Of a stretch of DNA of 64,000 nt, positions 24,234 through 36,626 are shown in pieces. Each line of letters begins with the position of its first letter. Positions within the stretch are counted from its first letter, which is position 1. The stretch comes from Ramazzottius varieornatus. Its lineage: Eukaryota > Tardigrada > Eutardigrada > Parachela > Ramazzottiidae. The notes under the pieces are model-generated. The model worked only from the letters and a program-made list of their open reading frames with translations, made no database searches and was not told the DNA's origin. The stretch is from assembly GCA_001949185.1 (NCBI GenBank), contig BDGG01000001.1, positions 526,485-590,484 of the forward strand. The letters are read 5' to 3'. The translations under genes and the position numbers were made by a program.

Positions 24234-26734
24234 TGCAAAGCAATCACAATCGAGCACAATATATGAATTTTCAAAGCGGTATAATGGTTGATAGTGTGGC
24301 GCATTTATCCGCTATGCATACCTCTACGCTCGAGCAATTTTGCACCATAGTCGGAAAATGACTGGTAATGAATTTTTGAACTGATCCGAAAGCTGTCTTT
24401 GAGACAAATCTCACTAAAAATTAACTCTGAGCAGCTTACAATTTTAGTGTACAGCGTACAATCGCAATCAAAAAGAGCGAACAGAGTTTAAAAGTTACTG
24501 TAGTGAAATGGCCAGGCCGGCAATTCCAGACACCACAATCGGAAAGTTCTAGTGACGATTAACCTCTCAGTATTTAGTTTATGTCAGATTTGATGAAGTA
24601 ATTTTTTAAGGAGATTAGAATCTTTTTCATGTGGTCGAAGGACTTTCAACTCATCAATTTTCATCTGTCACATTGGGGTTTTATACTGGGGTATCATGGT
24701 ACCATATCATAGCAGTACGTGCTATCAAATGTCGAAGTATGGCACAGACAAGTGTTAAAACCTTTCCGTCTACGGTTGACCCGGTTTACAAGTGAGCGGC
24801 CCGTCGATTGCCGTATACCGACAAGACACTATTGCTCCTCAACAATGGCGCTGCATGGACCTGGCTCCACCACAATGCCGTATACCAGTTATTATGGCAC
24901 AATCGCATTTCAACCTCAGCAAAGCATGACCAAGTATCGCTGCAAAGTTTCCATTTATCTTTTCTTCCACCATTCTGTCGGCGGAACATAAGTAATAAAA
25001 ATGTACGATGGCGAATGATTAATGGTCGAATTGCCTGTGTTGTGCCACAACAACTTCAGCATTCCAAACGGTCTCATTTGGTCCTTTGCGGGAATTCCAG
25101 CGTGAAGACGAAGAAGATTGCTTTCATTGTTAGGAGTACAGCGCAGAATCAACAAAATTAATCGGCGGAAAATGCGCGGCTTTACTGAAGCATGTCATGG
25201 CGCCATGTCATCACATTATTAGGGCGTGTTGTGTCATTTTGCATGACAGCTCTTGAGCGGCTCCTTCCACGTTCTTGTGACGGAGGAATGGAAAGATTGT
25301 CAAGTAAAACGGCCCTCTAATCAATTTAGACACGTCTCAGGAGACAAACTGCCCCCACACGTAATCGCTTCGATTGCGCGCGCCCCAATGAAAGCATAAT
25401 ACAACATGGCCACTTCACCGTAACAATTCCGCTCAACGAAATTCATAAATTCGAAGATTTCGAAAATCGTGCTTCCGAAAAATAAGTTGCTCTTATATGT
25501 GGAATTTAACGTCCAGAATTTAGTCAGGAGAAGTTACGCAAGCCGGAGTTTAAATTTAGAGTATGACAACAGTCTTACACGGCGGGCTCTCTGGTGAAAC
25601 GGGAGGTAAAAGAGAAAAAATGGTCGAAGGCAGAACTGACGAAAATTCAAATTGCAATTTGATTGTTTGCTTTTGTGTGTTGGCCCTCATATTGAATTTA
25701 GATGATTGGCAGTGCGGCGATGGGATGATGAAGAGGTCAAAGATCAAAAAAGCTCTTTGAGGGTAAATAAAGAGGCGCAGAACAGCCATCGAATAGACAT
25801 TTGTCCTGCCAGCAAATGACGTTAACGTGAATATTCTTCCCATAACAAGCGGCATGACAAACGCGGAAAATTGAGTATTGTACTGCGGGAACGCCGACCG
25901 GTTCGTGACTTTACAATGCAGACAGAATGGAATTATGGACCCATCTTTCTTCTTTTATCTTCTTACCCTCCTTCACTCACAATAAAAGCATGTCACGTCC
26001 ATAAATTGAGAGACTACTTTACAGTCCTCCATGCAGCCTTGAGCCCTAGACTAAAGTTCACGGTATGGCGAAAACGAGCTCAATCAACAACTCAACGAAG
26101 CTCCCTGTGCGGACGCATTCTTGCCATTACCAACAACTCTCCGCAGTCTTCTAATGTATCATACGGACTGAAACTAGACTTAATGCCATAGTTTTTGACC
26201 TCCAGTACCCTGGCTACGCGACTGCTATAAATGAACGAAAGTTTGGAACGATCTGTCGATGGAGTTGTTTTTTTTCTGGGGCATTTCACGGAAAGTTTCA
26301 CGACAAGGCGTACTGCGTATGAGAAAGTGTCAGCCGTCACAACGAGATGGGGGTCTCGTCGCAAAGCTTATGGAATTTGAATGGGCACAGAGGCCCATAA
26401 TAGCTCCATTTTCAGTCCATTGTCTTCTCGTCAAATGCCAATGACGATCATGGCAGCGCCTCGCTCAATACAGGCCAATTTACTTCACAACAATACAGCC
26501 AATCAATACCCAAGAATGTTCCATACAGCGAACGGCAGGCTGCGCAGTAGCGCTCTTTATTGCCCACCATTATCGCGCAATGAACGACGGAAATAGCTTT
26601 CACATCGAAACCAAAGAAAAAGCTGTCACAACATCAGTTTTACTTGCAAAAAATCATCGAATATTTCCTGAACTTTTTTAGGTCAGACTGTATCTCACGG
26701 TTTACATGGAAAACTTGCTCCGTGGGCGAATGAT

Positions 26735-26820
26735 CTGAGCCAGATCGTTTTTCCAAGTGGCGCACACCCACAGTTTGCATTAATGCAAATGCGCGCAACT
26801 TCAGACTCCGGATCAGTTCA
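26735..26820. repeat. RepA left half downstream of SoxB, loop contains a POU-like palindrome
   Basis: CAGATCGTTTTTCCAAGTGG then CGCACACC. The loop holds TTTGCATTAATGCAAA (26774-26789), a perfect 16-bp palindrome containing two octamer-type half sites. Confidence 0.6.
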
Positions 26821-29800
26821 TTTGCCTCCAGTTCGTTTTGACCAGGTTCAGTTCGTTCGCCCATATCTGATTTATTGATTGATTGGTACACTGGTCACCA
26901 AAAACCCAGTTTTGAGCGTTGACTCCAAAGCTGATCGATACTGACGAGCGCTGTTGGGGAGATTGAAAGGCCATGTAATACATATCGCTTTGCAATGTTT
27001 TGCGTCAGAAAGTGTGCGCCAAAGTGTGTCAATAGCTGTTTTGAGAAGAAGTGCGGAGAGGACTGCTGACTCGGGGTGTATAGTGTCATTTTCTCGTTAA
27101 GCATTGCAGCTGTATGGCAATAAACGCGGCCATTATGTTGCGCCAACACAAAGGGCCATATTGACAAAGCATTATATCGGCAATTGACGGGCAATGTTTG
27201 GTTTCTGTGATGATATTTCTCTAGTGTTGGCCAGGGCCACATTCATATTTTGTCCTGGATGTGTTGGTGAAAATGTGCTATTGAGCCTTCTTGACAAAAG
27301 TCTTTGGACCATCGATACAAAAGGGCACTACAAAGGAATAGACTCGTTCAATATCCGTTCTACTTGCCTGCGCCCAACTTGTTTTGCCCAGCACCGATCG
27401 AGCCTTCAAAAGTGTGAATATGAGAGCGCTGTAGATATTGATATGTACACACATTATTCAGTAATTGTCAGAATAACCTGAAAAGCAATTTTGTTCCCTA
27501 AACAAATAACGGCCTTCGATATTTTGCCAGGACGATCTGCGTGCGGCTATTCTTCGGCCGCGCACTATAGCCTCCACGGATTCAATCCGGCCATTGTGAA
27601 GCCCACAGCTTTTATGCCCAGGGAATTGAGCCTACTTCATCAAATCTTAGCAAATAATGGACGACTTTTGTCCGCAACTTTTGCCGTTGTGTACCTTCGG
27701 CTTTTATGCGCTGCACGCCAAAACTTCGCCACAGTACCCACTACTGTTTCGTTTTGTACGATAAGCGCCTTTGCCGACGCAGGCAGTTCCGTCGTTATAC
27801 TTAAAACCTGTCCGCGAACCAAGTCTCAAGTCGAAGTAAAAAATATCCACGAAAATATACTTAAACTCCGAGTTAGATTGTCGTTTGCAAGTTAAATCTA
27901 TAACCACAGACTTAGACTAGTTATTATCTCGACCATTATCCTACGATGGTATTCGGTACTGAAAAAGATCTCGAGCACAAGGTGCCATTCAGAAACTCGT
28001 TTCAAATGAGTTTATGGCTGTAATCTAGCATCTCGGCAGCAGTGTTGATTTCAGTCTGGGGCATAAATTCCGGCCGTTCGATCAATCAAGTACAACTGTC
28101 CCACTGAGACTGAACAGTAAAAACTAGCTTTTGTAACTCAGTTTTTATATCAGTTTTCTATACCAGCCTTTAACTGACTTGTGTCGCTTGATTGATCGTT
28201 GAGTACGTAAATTATGCCCAGACCGAAAGCAACACTGCTCGGCAGCCTTTTAAAACAGCGTGAAACTTTCATTGCTGTCAATAAACAATGCATTGAACCA
28301 ACACACAAACAAGCAGTAAACATCGGCAATAGAAGAAACAATTTACGAGAAACGTAGTCAAGTGATCAATCAACGGAACGTGATTACCCAAGCACTGCCG
28401 CATTAAAAACTTCAGAAAATCTCTCAACGCCACCTGTAGTTAATTGCTCAAGTCGCCCGTGTATGACCTTTGTTATGTTCCTCAGTAAAAATTCTGCGAA
28501 GAATATACATCATCTATGAGCTGAGATGAAAGCGAAGCCGAGGGATACATTTTCATGTACTGTAAGCCCACGTCTGATCCTGGTCGATGGGTGATGAAAT
28601 ATTATTGGAAATGTAAGCTTGAGAGGGCTTTCGCGCATGAACGAGCGCTTAACGCTGATTTTGATCTGCGGCAAATTTGTTCTCGCAGTTTTAGAGTATG
28701 TGTGGGGATGAAGCAAGAGGGCAAATTAATGTATGGAAAGGCTATTAAGGCACTTTGGCCACTTGAGAGGACCCCTGCCGCCCGCAATCCGATCGCCTTA
28801 ATCCAGCCCACTGCAATTTGCAGCCGAGCAGAAAAATGCCCAAGCACTTCACACCAAACATCCTTCTCCCCTTTCCCAACCGGTTACCTCTCTCTCCCTC
28901 TCTCTTCCCGCTTCCTGTATTTTTCACGCAGCGTGACCAACGTGTACACAACCTCTCACTCTAAGCACCAGAGACCCCAAGACAGTACTTGACTAGCTTG
29001 TAAACGTCCTCCTTCAGGTCATCACGGTTTCTCGTGTCAGTCTCTCAAGTATTTAACCCAAACACCTTTTCACCCAGCTCACCGACCCTCACAGATCTTC
29101 ACCGCACCCAAACTCGGGTTTCGGAAAATTTCTTCTGTGTAATAGCCAAGTAATACTGAACTGTGGTTGTATAGATAGGGAATTCAGTTTCAAGAAAATA
29201 GGTAATGATAGTAGAGTTTCACACTCTTCACTCCGGCATCATGCTTAAACATTCTAGGTTGGTCAACTAACAAATCGATCAGCTGAGGAAAATTTTTCGG
29301 CCGAGGGTTGAGTCTTAACAGATCGCCGTATGGCGGCGGCTCTGTTGGCTTATGGACTTTGGCTGCCGGTTGGTACAACGGTGTCAAGGAAAGACCTCCG
29401 ATTCTTCTTAATTTTCGCATATTTGTAGTATTTATAGTGAGGGGGAACACTGTAAAATTTTGTGGGAATAACTGTAGTGAATGACTCCTGATTGCATTCT
29501 TGCATGTCATGTACCATATGCTGGCATCATACGAAGTCGTGTGCGGTCAGTCAGTCATGAAAACTATACCACGAGACGCCCATCCCGGACAAATTCCCCT
29601 ACCGCTTAATCGGCTCAACAACGATCCCATCTCGTCACTACAAATCCACCACATGACAGACTCTACGTTTGGTACAAAGAGGGAGTACAGAAGAGGACAC
29701 GCAGGATATGTCCTGCTGGTCAATCAGGCTTACATCGCTTCCCATTATATTATCCCAATCGACGTCATGCATATCACGAACATCAATCTTCCCAACTGCG

Positions 29801-31812
29801 TATCCGGATGTTTAGTACAAGTCTGCCTGTAATTATGTCTGGAAGAGGAGGAGGAGAAGGAGGAGGAAGAGCCAGAAGTTTATATATTCAATTGGGGCTG
29901 AGTAGATTAGAGGCCTAATGGGACTCTTAAGAGCCCACCACTGTCTTGCCCCATTGATATGCATGTTTTTGGTCCTTCATCCCAGCTGCGCCACTCTAGC
30001 CTGATAAAGACAGAGTAGGCCGTCTTCATTTGACATCTCCCACTTCAACCAACCTCTTCCGCGTCCCTCTTAATGTCCCTTGCATCACGACTCTTCTCTC
30101 CCCAACAACGAGGACTTGTCTAGGGATTCTTTGGCAAACAATGCAAGGTCACAAAGAATCACAAAGAATGTCACAAAGAATGACAATAACATCAAAGGAA
30201 CCTTGAAGTCATTTGCCGTACTCCGTCTGACTCGCCTACTAGCATTTTGGATCGAAACTGATGCCGAATGTTCTCTAGCTATATCAAAGCAATAAAAACC
30301 ATAAAAAATCTTATCGTACATTGCAAACATTTCCTTTACAAGCTTGAACCGAGATTTCAATTTAAGACCTTGAGCACCACGCGATTTCGGGCTTCCAGAA
30401 TGTAGACTGCAACGTTGCGATGCCGGGTTTTACTACGATTTTTTCTGTTATCGCCTGGTTTCAACTTGTGAAGAAACTATTACAACGGGGTGCCGAACTA
30501 AGCAAAGGATCGTAAATCCATTAGTAGAGTATGGGTGCGAAGCGAAAATGAGAGTAGATTTGTGGCACAAAGGTGGCTATTGTTTCCCATTTTCCCCACG
30601 GTTGAACTGAGAGCCTTTGAAGAAAATTGCCCATTGTTGTGCGATTGTCCTGAGCGCTCCTTGGTCGCATTCATCACAGGTGTCGTGCGGCTACGAAATG
30701 TGTGTGGATACATTCCCACTATCCCTTGTATTGCCAACAGAAGAATGCAGGGGACAAGAGCACCATCGTACAGAAGGCAAGTAATCCAGCCACGTGTGGT
30801 CCTTTGTCCAGCGACCAACTCCAATGACGACTTCCATACCTTTCCCATAACGGCAAGTAACCTTACAGCGTCACGCTTCCCCCTCTTCAACACCTGTCAA
30901 CATCATATGCGTTCTTGGCTATTCCTCTGATTTATTCGACCTTGACCACAGCAATAATGACCCGTATTCAAATACGGCTGGAGAACACTGTATAACCCAG
31001 AACCGCAATATACAGAGCGGCCATGAACTTTGTGTAACCGTTTTTTTTGAAGCCATCTGAATGATCACGTTCACAGTTTCCGTGCTCGCTGTTGCTACAA
31101 GAACGATAGCTCTCGTTTCTGACTACCATATATAACTAAGAGTCTGTCGCTGCAACGTTTCGTTCTGCGATGGGAGGAGGAAGCCCAAGTGCGTCCACTG
31201 AATCGAATGAATTCCAACCTTTTTGGTGAAACTAAAATCCAACGACACCCATGTTGAACAAAGTCCATCAAAAATTGGTTCATTGAATGTGATTTTAGAT
31301 GTTGTATCATTCTGGTATAGCGCTTTTATCGAAAACGATGGAACGAGTGTGGAAAAAGTAAAAGTACTTCTGCTAAAATTTTGAAAAATGAGTTCGTGCG
31401 CCGCTTTCGCGTTCTATCCTCTGACTTTTCCAGCCGTAATTTTATGTATCGAAGTCAGAATAGGGATGTTTTGTGGTACTTAGAACGACGAAACCACCGG
31501 CTATCGAATAATAATAAAGAAAAGTTCCAGTGATCGTTTTATACAGTATATAAAACAAATTTCTTGAAAAGTTGCCCAAAGTTTGCGTGTCCACACTGTA
31601 AAATCAACGGGCAAAGTTCTCGAGAAGGCGCACATTCGAAACCACAAAACTTCAGTCCGTCATAAAATCAAAGTGCAGTTCGTTGTCCGCATACTCGTTC
31701 AGGATACGCTACATGTCTGGTCAGCATCAACCAGAAACAATTTCGAAAACTGGAACAACAGAAGGAAATGCAACACTGCAGTAAATGCCAGGAAAAGACT
31801 TTGAGGTCGAAG

Positions 31813-32235
31813 TCAAATTTCTCCCTTTGTCAGAAAAAAAACTTGGCTTACTCCAAGAGCTGTGCATTCAGGGCGATCTTCTCCATGACTCTCGCCCGCC
31901 GGAAGATCAGTCATCGGGAAGTTCCCCCCAGAGGCCGACTTAAGACCGAATGTGGCTTCGGAGAAGGTTCCAGTATCGTCGATTGTGCTGATGATGCTGA
32001 AGAATGACATCTTGCGGAGGGCTCGCTTTGGAGATGGCTGGCTGACATCAATCGGTCGCGGTCGTAGACGGACATCACGGACCTGTTGTGGCGACCGACT
32101 TCACGAAAGCCAGACAGCACGAGGGCTTGACAGTAGATGGCCACGATATCGAGACAGGCAAAGAACTGGTCCTCTGTCCAACAGAGAACACTGCAAACAC
32201 ATCGCAGACGTGGCGCCATCTTCTTGAAAGCCACT
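31813..32235 (-). other. Coding-like stretch, unrecognised (possible exons or relic)
   Basis: On the minus strand a frame reading MSFFSIISTIDDTGTFSEAT and onward is preceded, across a plausible AG acceptor (CGCCACAACAG), by another open frame containing CSVLCWTEDQFFACLDI. The region is richer in G+C and in open frames than its surroundings. I do not recognise a family and cannot connect it to further exons, so it may be a gene fragment or chance. Confidence 0.2.
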
Positions 32236-33304
32236 TACGATCACAAACGGCGCCAAATGTCTCATATCAATGATCACGGAAAAAAGCCTAAATTCGGGAA
32301 ATAATCCGCTGATTGGAAATTCGGTAGGAACCGGGACTCCCGTACATACGGGCACATACAGGGTGATCCCTATAAGTTGGAGCGACTTTGGACGTGAATG
32401 GAAAAATGAGCAGTGCTTTCACTTCTTCGAAAATTCGTTTCCAGATACGTGTAACTGTCAAAAAAATTGTGTAAAAATCTTGTCGGGGTGTCGTGGTCCA
32501 GAACGAGCACAGTACTGAAGACGTGAACTAGGTGGAAATCAAAAAGTTTTCGCGGAACCAAGATGCGATGCATTTCAGGCTTGTTTGTTTGCGTGTGAAA
32601 CGTTCAGAATAATTTCGCTGATGCAAATCTGTTGGAAAACCCTTCTAGATATGGTAGAAATATATCAATCATGAGTTCGTGCACATGGCTGGATCTGTGA
32701 GCGACAATATTGCTGTAACTCAGGAGATAAGCAAAATTTTCCACGTATTTTTTGGACTATTTTCAGTTTCTCCGTCCGCAGCGTGTTAGAGTGGTCGGTT
32801 TGTTCTCCAATATTCAGTTCCAACATACTTCCTTCATCAAACGATTTTATGGGGAAATTTGATCGTGTTGCTCGTCAGACAGAAAAAGTTAACTGAGGTT
32901 CCCACTTTTTCCCCGTAAAATTCGTGTTTTCGGTGGTTCACAACAATCAAACGATCAATGTGTTGTTGGGGAGACCTTCACGAAAATGCAAGATGAAGAC
33001 ATGCTCTATCGAACGAGTTGAAGTTTGGAAATTTATAGCTAGAAGCGACTTTACCACGAATTTTCAAAATCGTTCCAACCTACATGGATCAACCTGTACA
33101 CAAAGGGTCACGTTCCAACGCTCTGGTTTCTAGCTGGGAACGAGAAGTCGGGGCGGTACATACCCCGCTCCAAGGCAGTCGGCAGTCGAGAACAATCCCA
33201 TGGTTATGTTCTCAACTCTTGCATTCCCACACGTTTCGGTTTTTCGCTCTGCATATTCCACTGATTCAGTGACTAATCGTAGAATGTCGCTGCTTGCAAC
33301 CGGT

Positions 33305-33455
33305 ACGCGCAAGGCGAGAAATTACGGTACGGTAAAAATTATGAGACAGACCGAAAGGAAGGCGAAATGGAAATTCGACCGTAGAAAAGTGTTGAAAAAT
33401 GTATTACTGTGAATCGGACGCGTTCGTACGTGCTCCCGTACCGCCGTAGCGTATA
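33305..33455 (+). repeat. RepB copy
   Basis: Matches the RepB pattern in order: GAAAGGAAGGCGAAATGGAA, then ATTCGACCGTAGAAAAGTG, then GTGAATCGGACGCGTTCGTA, then CCGCCGTAGCG. A more diverged second piece may follow at 33720-33850. Confidence 0.75.
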
Positions 33456-34089
33456 GCCGGCTTTATTAGGCTGACTGTTTGACTGACTGTTCAGAACGTG
33501 ACGTATCAGCACGCCTGACGCCTGTGTAGGGTGACGTACAAGAGCTCGTATGCGATCGTTTGATCGCTCTAACTGATACATGCTCGCAGTCTTTGGACTG
33601 GTGCCCGAAAGAGCTTCCCGTACTGCCGCAAACTGCCGACTCACACAGCAGTCTGGCAAGCTTTTCCGGGATCTAATCTCGGTGCAACTTGCCTAAATTG
33701 TTGGCAACATTGTCTGTGCGCAGTGCTTGCCGGCAGAGAAACGTTCGCCGTCGTACAGCAATCGTATGATACGGACCATATACATGCAATCGCGGCGGGT
33801 ACGGCGGCGTTGTGAATTATTAAGAGTGGCTATACCGTAGCGAAAAGGCCTGTACAGTCCAGTCGCTCGAAATGTGTCCAAAACTTTTTGGATTCTAACC
33901 ACGAAAATCACTCACAGTCAACAATACTATTCACCATTCCTATACAGAAAGAAACGTGCTACTTGATTACTTGATTACCAACAAATCAGCTTCTTTTACG
34001 GATTCATCACGCCGTGCACAAGAACCCGTTTCATCGACTGTGGACCCAAAGGCGAAGTAATTATGAGTCCTTCCATGCGAATTCAGGGA

Positions 34090-34733
34090 TCCATTCGACT
34101 GGCTGTCCAGGTACCGGGAGTACTGTCTCCTGCCGGAGCTGGTAAAACACTGCCCTCAGATCAATCACATTGTTTTGTACGACATGGCTGGCCACTACCA
34201 AGATATACTGAACCTGCACTACAGAGATAACTTCCTGGGTTAACTTCCCGGGTACCGAGAGTCACTTTCTGCAAGTGATTTGTGGAGGGTCATGCAGCAC
34301 GTCGGAATGGATCGCTCGATCTGGATCTTCGATGACCGTGGCGCTTGTCGACGAAATTGTGCACCTCACAACTCGACGTAATTCTCCCGACGGTCAGCCT
34401 AAAGTTCGATCCAACTTTTGCGAAGCTTTATGTGTCGAAATAATTCGAGATGGTGGAATTTTGTTCTGAAATATGACCATGCCCAAGCCAGACGGCGCTG
34501 CCGTAGTTTTTCCTAAAAGGAGTCTCAAAATTTTCCACTCATGGATGTGACGATCCTTCTTCATATTCGTGAACGGGTTTCGGCGGCCCAATTTTCATAT
34601 GAACGTTCGCCCATCTGATTGTTCAGGATACGGCTTTGAAGTTTTGGGACCCCAAGGGCAAACTTAAACTGCTGATGCAGTCTGGTGTAACAGACATCAA
34701 GGAGTACAATGCTAAAGTCCCTTTAGCCGTCTG
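34090..34733 (+). pseudogene. Possible decayed coding sequence, unrecognised
   Basis: Open pieces in different frames follow one another. One is a piece near 34095-34240 with YREYCLLPELVKHCPQINHI. A second, at 34623-34733, contains ALKFWDPKGKLKLLMQSG and ends in TGA. The KFWD element recalls a WD40 or Lgl/tomosyn-type repeat, but that is a weak resemblance. No consistent splice structure joins the pieces, so a relic is more likely than a working gene. Confidence 0.2.
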
Positions 34734-35696
34734 ACCAGTGGTCAGATGACTTCGTTACAAAAGGCGGAGGGTAATCCAAAGTTTCGGCTGACAAAATTTT
34801 GACGATTCAACAACGTCACACAGCCCGAACGTGCGTCTGCATCTGTTCTGACAGTAAGTCCCCATGTGGGGGTGCTTTAGCTACTAATCACCCCTGGATT
34901 TTTCGGCAAAATCTTCTCGAAAGTGCGAGCAGTTCTGCGAAACTTCTATACGTGGCGAAGCGTGGCGGCTCAACTACGCGATGCTCTTGAGTACGCTGAA
35001 CAATCTGATGTCAAAAAGTGTACTTTGAAAGCAGAAAAAGTCGCATTAAAATTGGGCCGCCGAAACCCAAATGCTGCCGCTTTTTGTCTCCGACATCTTT
35101 TCACTCACCGCTTCTTTCTTCAGCACGTAATATTATGACTTTGGTCGAGTAATATAACACTTCCACCGTATCACTCATCTTCGTAGCTAGAGAGCCAACT
35201 CATTCTGTGTCAGCATCCCGTCAAAGTTTTCTGTCAGAATGATTAGTGGAGCGAAATATCCTCGTACATCATCTCATATCGGTCCAGCCTTCTTACTTCT
35301 TGGCTTTTGAGACCAAGCCACGATGATGATGAACGGCCTTCGCATGAGAAGATCCGCAAGAGGAAGATAGGGAAACCGGGCAGAAGTGTACTAGAGGAAG
35401 GAGATGATCTTAATCATCGTGTCTTTGACAGCCCATCTTTATTGCTTCGAAAAAGACAGCAAGAAGAGGAGCAGCACTATCATGTACGTAAAGCACCCAA
35501 TATGCACTGCTTTTGTCAGTTCAGATCACCATCATATCGTACAGTTTTAGTACAATTGTTTACCATGAGCAACAAGTGCACGCGCTCTACATAAGCTCAC
35601 TCAAAACTCCAATTCCTGATTTTAACTTACTGGATATCGGGTTCTTCTACTGCATAAATTTTTATTCTCTCCCGGCGCCATATCGATAGTGCAGCA

Positions 35697-36626
35697 ATGG
35701 ATATGTGGAATTTTAACATGGACGAAAAATGCGAATCGGCTTACTGCGCCGTTCCCGATGTGGATGATACTGATGTAAGTGACGTTTTTCCAGAACAAAG
35801 GTTGAAAAAGAATCTCCATGATTTCTCGTTTCGAATAAGTGGTAAATTTGCGACGATGATCAGAAGTGTATAGAAGACACGGTCATTTCGGCAAATTGAC
35901 CTCTTTCTGTCAATATGATAAGCCTTGGACAACCCAAAACTAACTTTTCTTGCCTTGTTCAGTGTTGACAAAATTTGCAATAAAAGTAATAGAGCTGTAT
36001 TTCAGAGGCAGCAATGTGGTGTACCGGACGGTCACTACCTTCCGGAATATTCCACTTCTTCGTACGAAACATTATCGACCTGTGCCACGCCCTTTTCCAA
36101 GCCCTGCAAACGGCGCCCTTCCAAGAAGCGCAAGCAGCCGCTATCCGACAACGAGAACGGCACTGCTTCTTATCAGTCCACCTACCCCTTATCCTACAAA
36201 TACTCCCGCTCCGAAGGTACTCCCGACGTCTCCAAAGCCAGTCCATCCACACAAGCCGACCTACAAGAGCAACGGGCCTTAGCCAACGTCCGCGAGCGAC
36301 AGCGAACCCAAAGCTTGAACGAAGCCTTCACATCACTCCGAAAGGTCGTGCCGACTCTGCCTAGCGACAAACTCAGCAAGATCCAGACGTTGAAGCTAGC
36401 TAGTCGTTACATTGACTTCCTGTGTCACATTCTTCAAAGTCCGGACGGCAGCCTGACTTATCCCGCTCAGTCTACACCACAAGATTTCGAAGTGATGAAA
36501 CATCTCCTGCCGCCATTACCCTATGGACAATCTATCGGCAACGCTTCCTGCTTTCTTGTCAACGACCGGCTCAGTTACGCTTTTAGTGTCTGGCGAATGG
36601 AAGGAGCTTGGCAGTCTAATATGTAA
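35697..36626 (+). CDS. twist: Twist-family bHLH transcription factor, 2 exons
   Basis: Exon 1 (35697-35774) encodes [17 protein letters not shown] and onward; exon 2 (36006-36626) carries the rest, for 232 aa in total with a phase-0 GT-AG intron of 231 nt. A basic patch ([13 protein letters not shown], about residues 60-72) precedes the bHLH domain at about 116-168 ([19 protein letters not shown], then [19 protein letters not shown]). The C-terminal WR motif [13 protein letters not shown], diagnostic of Twist, is present near 215-227. Twist dimerises with E proteins, binds E-boxes and directs mesoderm and muscle-precursor fates. Exon 1 was chosen because it has a good ATG context, a strong GTAAGT donor and the right phase; another AG near 35961 would give an immediate stop. 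The protein is shorter than Drosophila Twist (about 490 aa) and near vertebrate Twist length (about 200 aa). Confidence 0.95.

Larger units (their letters stand above)
21898..28290. promoter_or_regulatory. Downstream SOX-type motif-rich region of the SoxB locus
   Basis: This gene-free stretch continues the enrichment of ACAATG/ACAATA seen upstream, for example at 21898, 21958, 22059, 22724, 22753, 22923, 22970, 23015, 24256, 24842, 24872, 25125, 25876, 26418, 26489, 27592 and 28285. The densest part is 22724-23020. Enrichment is weaker than upstream. It also contains RepA copies, a perfect hairpin at 23423 and a POU-like palindrome at 26774. Enhancer function is inference. Confidence 0.3.
28291..35696. 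other. Gene-poor stretch between the SoxB landscape and Twist
   Basis: No complete gene is recognised. Two coding-like relics are described separately (31.9-32.25 kb minus, 34.1-34.73 kb plus), and RepB copies appear from 33.3 kb. Remaining open frames overlap one another on opposite strands and lack conserved motifs or splice structure. Confidence 0.4.

Noticed and set aside
28555-30930. Several open frames of 80-145 codons in 28.5-30.9 kb
   Set aside because: They overlap on opposite strands, differ in frame from one another and lack conserved motifs or splice signals.
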